This document shows positions 6,628 through 10,763 of a DNA stretch of 10,763 bases, one piece after another. The stretch spans positions 1 to 10,763 of the forward strand of contig JAJZRT010000072.1 of assembly GCA_021802595.1 (NCBI GenBank), read 5' to 3'. Numbering within the stretch: position 1 is the first letter of the stretch; every line of letters begins with the position of its first letter. Both the position numbers and the translations under genes were made by a program. The notes under the pieces were generated by a model. The model saw only the letters and a program-made list of their open reading frames with translations, was not told the origin of the DNA and searched no databases. The DNA comes from Pseudomonadota bacterium (GTDB lineage: Bacteria; Pseudomonadota; Gammaproteobacteria; Burkholderiales; Thiobacillaceae).

Positions 6628-6749
6628 GATGTTTCCTTACATCAAGGCGGGAGAGGTGCACCCTTGCAGGTGGACGTCACGCCGTTTCACATGGGCCCGG
6701 AGCTATCAACTCCGGGACCGCTCATTTCCGGCTGCGAAAAACAAACCGG
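6628..6749 (-). promoter_or_regulatory. 122-nt spacer before rplS with a hairpin, possible leader or processing region
   Basis: In an otherwise tightly packed operon this spacer stands out. On the minus strand it holds a perfect 7-bp stem, CCCGGAG/CTCCGGG (6710-6716 and 6696-6702), with a 7-base loop TTGATAG. Nearer rplS lies a weaker TGCA-AGGG-TGCA hairpin, then the AAGGA ribosome site. No T-run follows the main hairpin, so it does not look like a terminator, and I found no convincing promoter. It could tune L19 output relative to TrmD by RNA processing, stability or protein binding; this is inference. I do not match it to a known L19 leader family. Confidence 0.35.
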
Positions 6750-7457
6750 TCAATCCTTTTTCTGCGGCGCCTTGTCCAGCAGGTCGGGGCGCAGCGTGGC
6801 GGTGAGCCGCAGGCTTTCTTCATGCCGCCACCTGGCAATCGCCGCGTGGTTGCCGCCTTTCAGCACTTCCGGCACCGCCATGCCCTGCCACACGTCGGGC
6901 CGCGTGTAGTGCGGGCAGTCGAGCAGGCCGTGGCTGAACGAATCCTGCGCGGCCGATTCGGCGTCGTTCAGCGCGCCGGGAAGCTGCCGGATGATCGCAT
7001 CCATCAGCGCCAGCGCCGGCAGTTCGCCGCCCGACAGCACGAAGTCGCCGAGCGAGATTTCCTCGTCCACGCGACGCTGCAGCAGCCGCTCGTCGATGCC
7101 TTCGTAGCGCCCGCACAGCAACACCAGCGCGGGCTTTTGCTTCAATTCCATCACCCGCTGATGGGTCAGCGGGCGGCCGCGGGGCGAAAAATGCACCACC
7201 CACGGTGCCAAATTCTCGGTGGCCAGTTCCCGCTGTACTGCGTCCAGTGTCCGATCCAGCGGTTCGGCCAGCATCAGCATCCCGGGTCCGCCGCCGTAAG
7301 GCCTGTCGTCCACCGTGCGATGCGGATCGTCGGTGTGATCGCGCGGATTCCAGGCCTTGAACCGGTACAGCCCTCGATCCAGCGCCCGCCGGGTGATACC
7401 GTAATCCAGTACGGCATCGAACATCTCGGGGAAGAGCGTGACCGCATCGAAGCGCAT
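6750..7457 (-). CDS. trmD: tRNA (guanine-N1-)-methyltransferase TrmD
   Basis: TrmD methylates G37 at N1 in tRNAs reading CNN-type codons, preventing +1 frameshifting. It is a cytoplasmic SPOUT-family dimer with a trefoil-knot SAM site. The 235-residue protein begins [13 protein letters not shown] and contains [12 protein letters not shown] at 50-61, the SAM-knot segments [12 protein letters not shown] at 113-124 and [16 protein letters not shown] at 133-148, and [17 protein letters not shown] at 171-187, where Asp172 fits the catalytic aspartate. A longer open frame runs upstream to 7901 but lies over rimM; the ATG at 7457 overlaps the rimM stop by one base (TGATG), pointing to coupled translation. 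Length is a little shorter than E. coli TrmD. All expected motifs are intact. Confidence 0.98.
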   Translation of the reverse strand: MRFDAVTLFPEMFDAVLDYGITRRALDRGLYRFKAWNPRDHTDDPHRTVDDRPYGGGPGMLMLAEPLDRTLDAVQRELATENLAPWVVHFSPRGRPLTHQRVMELKQKPALVLLCGRYEGIDERLLQRRVDEEISLGDFVLSGGELPALALMDAIIRQLPGALNDAESAAQDSFSHGLLDCPHYTRPDVWQGMAVPEVLKGGNHAAIARWRHEESLRLTATLRPDLLDKAPQKKD

Positions 7458-7963
7458 CAGTAGTCTTCGCCCCAGTCCACCTCGATCGTCCCCGCCGCCA
7501 GATCCACCTTGCCGACGAAGGCTGCGACGAACGGAATCAGGTGCTCGCGCGTGCCTTTGACGACCAGCAGATCGTTCGCCCCGCTTTCCATCAGGCTGTC
7601 GACCTTGCCCAACTCGATGCCCTGGTGGTTGATGACTTTGAGGCCAATCAGGTCCGACCAGTAAAACTCGTCTTCTTCCGGCGGCGGCAAGTCGCTTTTC
7701 GCCACCGAGATTTCCTGCCCGCGCAGGGCATACGCCGCGTCGCGGTCGTCGATGCCGGCCAGTTTGGCGACCAGGGCCTTGCCGTGGTCCTGGACGGTCT
7801 CGACGGTGTAATGCGTCTGCTGCTCGCCGCGCCCGACGCGCCAGGATTCGAAATCCATCAGCGTGCCCGGGTCTTCGCTGTAGGGCTGGACCTTGACCCA
7901 ACCCTTGACGCCGAACGGGGCGGCGATGCGCCCCATCACGACCCAGTCCGCGATTTCAGCCAA
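7457..7963 (-). CDS. rimM: 16S rRNA processing/ribosome maturation factor RimM
   Basis: RimM binds ribosomal protein S19 and helps mature the 3' domain of the 30S head. The 168-residue protein has the N-terminal RimM domain ([20 protein letters not shown] at 8-27) and a C-terminal PRC-barrel starting near [14 protein letters not shown] at about 99-112, followed by [18 protein letters not shown] and LIPFV. The open frame starts with TTG at 7963, one base after the rpsP stop. The first ATG at 7936 (MGRIAAPF) would cut into the first beta-strand, and a GTG lies just before it at 7939; I prefer TTG because the strand is kept, but the start is uncertain and no start has a clear Shine-Dalgarno. The end overlaps trmD by one base. 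Identification is secure, the start less so. Confidence 0.95.
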   Translation of the reverse strand: MAEIADWVVMGRIAAPFGVKGWVKVQPYSEDPGTLMDFESWRVGRGEQQTHYTVETVQDHGKALVAKLAGIDDRDAAYALRGQEISVAKSDLPPPEEDEFYWSDLIGLKVINHQGIELGKVDSLMESGANDLLVVKGTREHLIPFVAAFVGKVDLAAGTIEVDWGEDY

Positions 7964-7964
7964 A

Positions 7965-8219
7965 TCAGGCAGCGGCAGCGGGCTTGTTCTGCTTGACCAG
8001 GCGGGCGACGGTGTCGGACATCTGCGCGCCGTTGCTCACCCAGTAGCCGATGCGGTCCTGGTCCAGACGCACCGCTTCGGCGCCTTCGGCGGCCACCGGG
8101 TTGTAGAAGCCGACACGCTCGATGAAGCGGCCATCACGACGGCAGCGCGAATCGGCCACGACCACGTTGTAGAAAGGACGGTTTTTGGCGCCGCCGCGCG
8201 AAAGACGAATAACGACCAT
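7965..8219 (-). CDS. rpsP: 30S ribosomal protein S16
   Basis: S16 is an early-binding 30S protein needed for assembly of the 5' domain of 16S rRNA. The 84-residue protein has the expected length and sequence: [20 protein letters not shown] at the start, [22 protein letters not shown] at about 20-41 with the conserved DxRxxRDGRFIE pattern, and [23 protein letters not shown] toward the end, with a short Ala-rich tail. The ATG at 8219 follows a GGTGGG stretch about 7 nt upstream that may serve as ribosome site. It heads the rpsP-rimM-trmD-rplS operon, with its own promoter in the 73-base gap after ffh and a one-base gap to the rimM TTG. Confidence 0.98.
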   Translation of the reverse strand: MVVIRLSRGGAKNRPFYNVVVADSRCRRDGRFIERVGFYNPVAAEGAEAVRLDQDRIGYWVSNGAQMSDTVARLVKQNKPAAAA

Positions 8220-8253
8220 GATTCAACCCACCGGTAAACGGAGAAAACCGCGA

Positions 8254-8282
8254 ATTATACCCAAAATCCTCCGGCTTGCCAG
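8254..8282 (-). promoter_or_regulatory. sigma70-type promoter of the rpsP operon
   Basis: On the minus strand a consensus -10 box TATAAT (8254-8259) lies 17 bases downstream of CTGGCA (8277-8282), which matches the -35 consensus at 4 of 6 positions. Predicted transcription starts near 8247, giving a leader of roughly 28 nt before the rpsP ATG. The site fits wholly in the ffh-rpsP gap. No clear ffh terminator is visible there, so read-through from ffh may add to expression. Confidence 0.72.
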
Positions 8283-8292
8283 TGGGGCGGGA

Positions 8293-9633
<1,341 letters not shown>

Positions 9634-9640
9634 GGCTTCC

Positions 9641-9669
9641 TTGTTGCCGCTATGGGCGGCATGGATAAT
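9641..9669 (+). promoter_or_regulatory. candidate promoter for the YpjD-like gene and CNNM gene
   Basis: TTGTTG (9641-9646) and GATAAT (9664-9669) are separated by 17 bases. The -10 matches the consensus at 5 of 6 positions, the -35 at 3 of 6. Predicted start is near 9676, about 27 nt before the ATG at 9703. The site lies in the 69-base gap shared with the divergent ffh start; I could not pick a confident ffh promoter on the other strand. Confidence 0.4.
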
Positions 9670-9702
9670 GAGGCTGGCTGAATCCAATACCCATTTTAAC
9701 GA

Positions 9703-10488
9703 ATGTCCCCGCTATTGCTGGTTACTTTGTGTGTAAGCGCGCTGTATGGCTGGGTCGCCTGGCGTTTGCGGCGTGCGCCGTCCGATGCTTCGGTCCGCGT
9801 GCTGACGCCGCTGGCCTTGCTGGCGCACGGCGCACTGATCTTCAATTCGGCGCTCGGGCAGGGCGATATCCGGCTGGGATTCGGCAACTCCCTGTCGACG
9901 ATCCTATGGCTGACTGCGCTGACGTACTGGCTGGCCAGCCAGGGTGCGCCGCTGGCCCGCCTGCAGTCGTGGGTCAGCGGCCTGGCGGCGCTGTCCGTGC
10001 TGCTCATGGCGTTTTTTACCGAGACACACGCCATCCCCGATTCGCAGGCGCTGACCTTGCGCGCGCATCTGGTGGTGTCTTTCCTCGCCTACGGCTTGCT
10101 GGCGGTGGCCGCCTTGCACGCCGTGATGATGACCATGCTGGAAAAACAACTGCATCGCGGCGCGTTTCTGCAAGGCGGGACGCCGCCTTTACTGACGCTG
10201 GAAGCGATGCTGTTCAGAACCATCGGCGTCGGGTTCGCCCTGTTGACCCTGGCGGTGTTCAGCGGGGTATTCTTTTCGGAGGAGCTGTTCGGTACGCCGC
10301 TGCAGTTTACCCACAAGATCGTGTTCGCCATCCTCTCCTGGCTGGTGTTCGGCGGCCTGCTGCTGGGGCGGCATTTTCGCGGCTGGCGTGGCCGGACGGC
10401 GCTGGTCTGGACGATTACCGGGTTCACCCTGCTGCTGCTGGCCTACCTGGGCACCCAGTTCGTGCTGGAAGTGATCCTCCGACGCTGA
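9703..10488 (+). CDS. ypjD: YpjD/CcsA-like inner-membrane protein (cytochrome c assembly family)
   Basis: This 261-residue polytopic protein belongs to the CcsA/CcmF/HemX-like family (PF01578) and matches the E. coli YpjD type in size and position. Hydrophobic segments lie at about 2-20, 34-50, 62-78, 90-106, 122-145, 173-192, 205-222 and 233-257, giving about eight helices. Conserved-looking histidines H122 (LRAHLVVSFLAYG), H139 and H204 (QFTHKIVFAILSW) match the family's haem-contacting positions in true CcsA proteins, but the tryptophan-rich WWD loop of haem handlers is not visible, so cytochrome c assembly is not shown. The ATG at 9703 lacks a clear Shine-Dalgarno. It is divergent from ffh and 11 nt upstream of a CNNM transporter gene, the same arrangement as ypjD-yfjD in E. 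coli; a joint role in ion homeostasis is possible. Stop is TGA. Confidence 0.88.
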   Translation: MSPLLLVTLCVSALYGWVAWRLRRAPSDASVRVLTPLALLAHGALIFNSALGQGDIRLGFGNSLSTILWLTALTYWLASQGAPLARLQSWVSGLAALSVLLMAFFTETHAIPDSQALTLRAHLVVSFLAYGLLAVAALHAVMMTMLEKQLHRGAFLQGGTPPLLTLEAMLFRTIGVGFALLTLAVFSGVFFSEELFGTPLQFTHKIVFAILSWLVFGGLLLGRHFRGWRGRTALVWTITGFTLLLLAYLGTQFVLEVILRR

Positions 10489-10499
10489 GGCAACTCTGA

Positions 10500-10763
10500 T
10501 TGGATAGCTTCTCTACCAGCACGCTTTTTTCGGTCCTCGTCGTTCTACTGCTGACTTCGGCATTCTTTTCCGCATCGGAGACGGCGATGATGGCGATCAA
10601 CCGCTATCGCCTGCGCCATGCCGCAGCCTCCGGCGTGCGGGGCGCGATGCGCGCACAGGCGCTGCTGGACAAGACCGACAAGCTGCTGGGCGTGATCCTG
10701 CTCGGCAACAATCTGGTCAATTCGGCTTCCGCCACGCTGTCTGCCGTGCTCGCCATACGCCTG
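10500..10763 (+). CDS. CNNM-domain transporter of the CorC/HlyC family (YfjD-like), 3' end missing
   Basis: The first 88 codons of a membrane protein run off the window end. The product begins (M)DSFSTSTLFSVLVVLLLTS and has a first membrane segment at about 8-26, directly followed by the family signature FFSASETAMMAINRYRLRH at 22-40; later LLDKTDKLLGVILLGNNLVN at about 55-74 is the second conserved stretch, with NN at the start of the next helix. These are hallmarks of the CNNM (DUF21) domain, usually followed by CBS pairs and a CorC_HlyC domain, which lie outside the window; members are linked to magnesium/cobalt efflux. The start is a TTG at 10500, with GAGG at 10487-10490 as probable ribosome site (9-nt spacing), and no ATG lies nearby upstream. 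It follows the YpjD-like gene by 11 nt, presumably in one operon. Confidence 0.92.
   Translation, partial: MDSFSTSTLFSVLVVLLLTSAFFSASETAMMAINRYRLRHAAASGVRGAMRAQALLDKTDKLLGVILLGNNLVNSASATLSAVLAIRL

Noticed and set aside
6696..6716. Hairpin before rplS as an intrinsic terminator
   Set aside because: The 7-bp stem is followed on the minus strand by CCCATG rather than a T-run, so it is kept only as a possible leader structure.

Overview
The window is a gene-dense, GC-rich stretch of a proteobacterial chromosome. Protein sequences and gene order fit a betaproteobacterium best, possibly near Thiobacillus/Nitrosomonadales; that placement is from memory of family sequences, not a search. It holds 16 protein genes (two cut by the window edges) and no gene-free stretch over about 125 bases. 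I saw no tRNA, rRNA, insertion sequence, phage or CRISPR array. It is mostly housekeeping with a few accessory genes.

Layout. 1-923 (+): 3' part of tsaD (tRNA t6A synthesis). 927-2346 (-): plsY (phosphatidate synthesis) followed by an unrecognised three-helix membrane protein that meets tsaD tail to tail. 2398-4447 (+): folB, a TauE/SafE-family permease and an M14-family aspartoacylase-like zinc hydrolase, joined by 4-nt GTGA and ATGA overlaps. The plsY/folB/tsaD neighbourhood resembles that of E. coli.

4476-6139 (-): a 77-residue cysteine-rich protein of unknown function, a DNA alkyltransferase (ogt type) and xerD. A perfect 24-bp palindrome of a REP-like type sits at the ogt/xerD junction. 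It encodes much of the ogt tail and its arm supplies the likely Shine-Dalgarno of xerD. 6196-6226 is a strong hairpin terminator separating this group from the ribosomal operon.

6244-8219 (-): the classic rpsP-rimM-trmD-rplS operon (S16, 16S maturation factor, tRNA m1G37 methyltransferase, L19), with a good sigma70-type promoter at 8254-8282 and a 122-nt, hairpin-containing spacer before rplS. 8293-9633 (-): ffh (SRP GTPase). 9703-10763 (+), divergent from ffh: a YpjD/CcsA-like membrane protein and the start of a CNNM (CorC/HlyC-type) transporter. This block keeps the E. coli order yfjD-ypjD / ffh-rpsP-rimM-trmD-rplS.

I found no convincing new multi-gene system. The most interesting items are the palindrome serving two genes, two unrecognised proteins, and the structured spacer before rplS.
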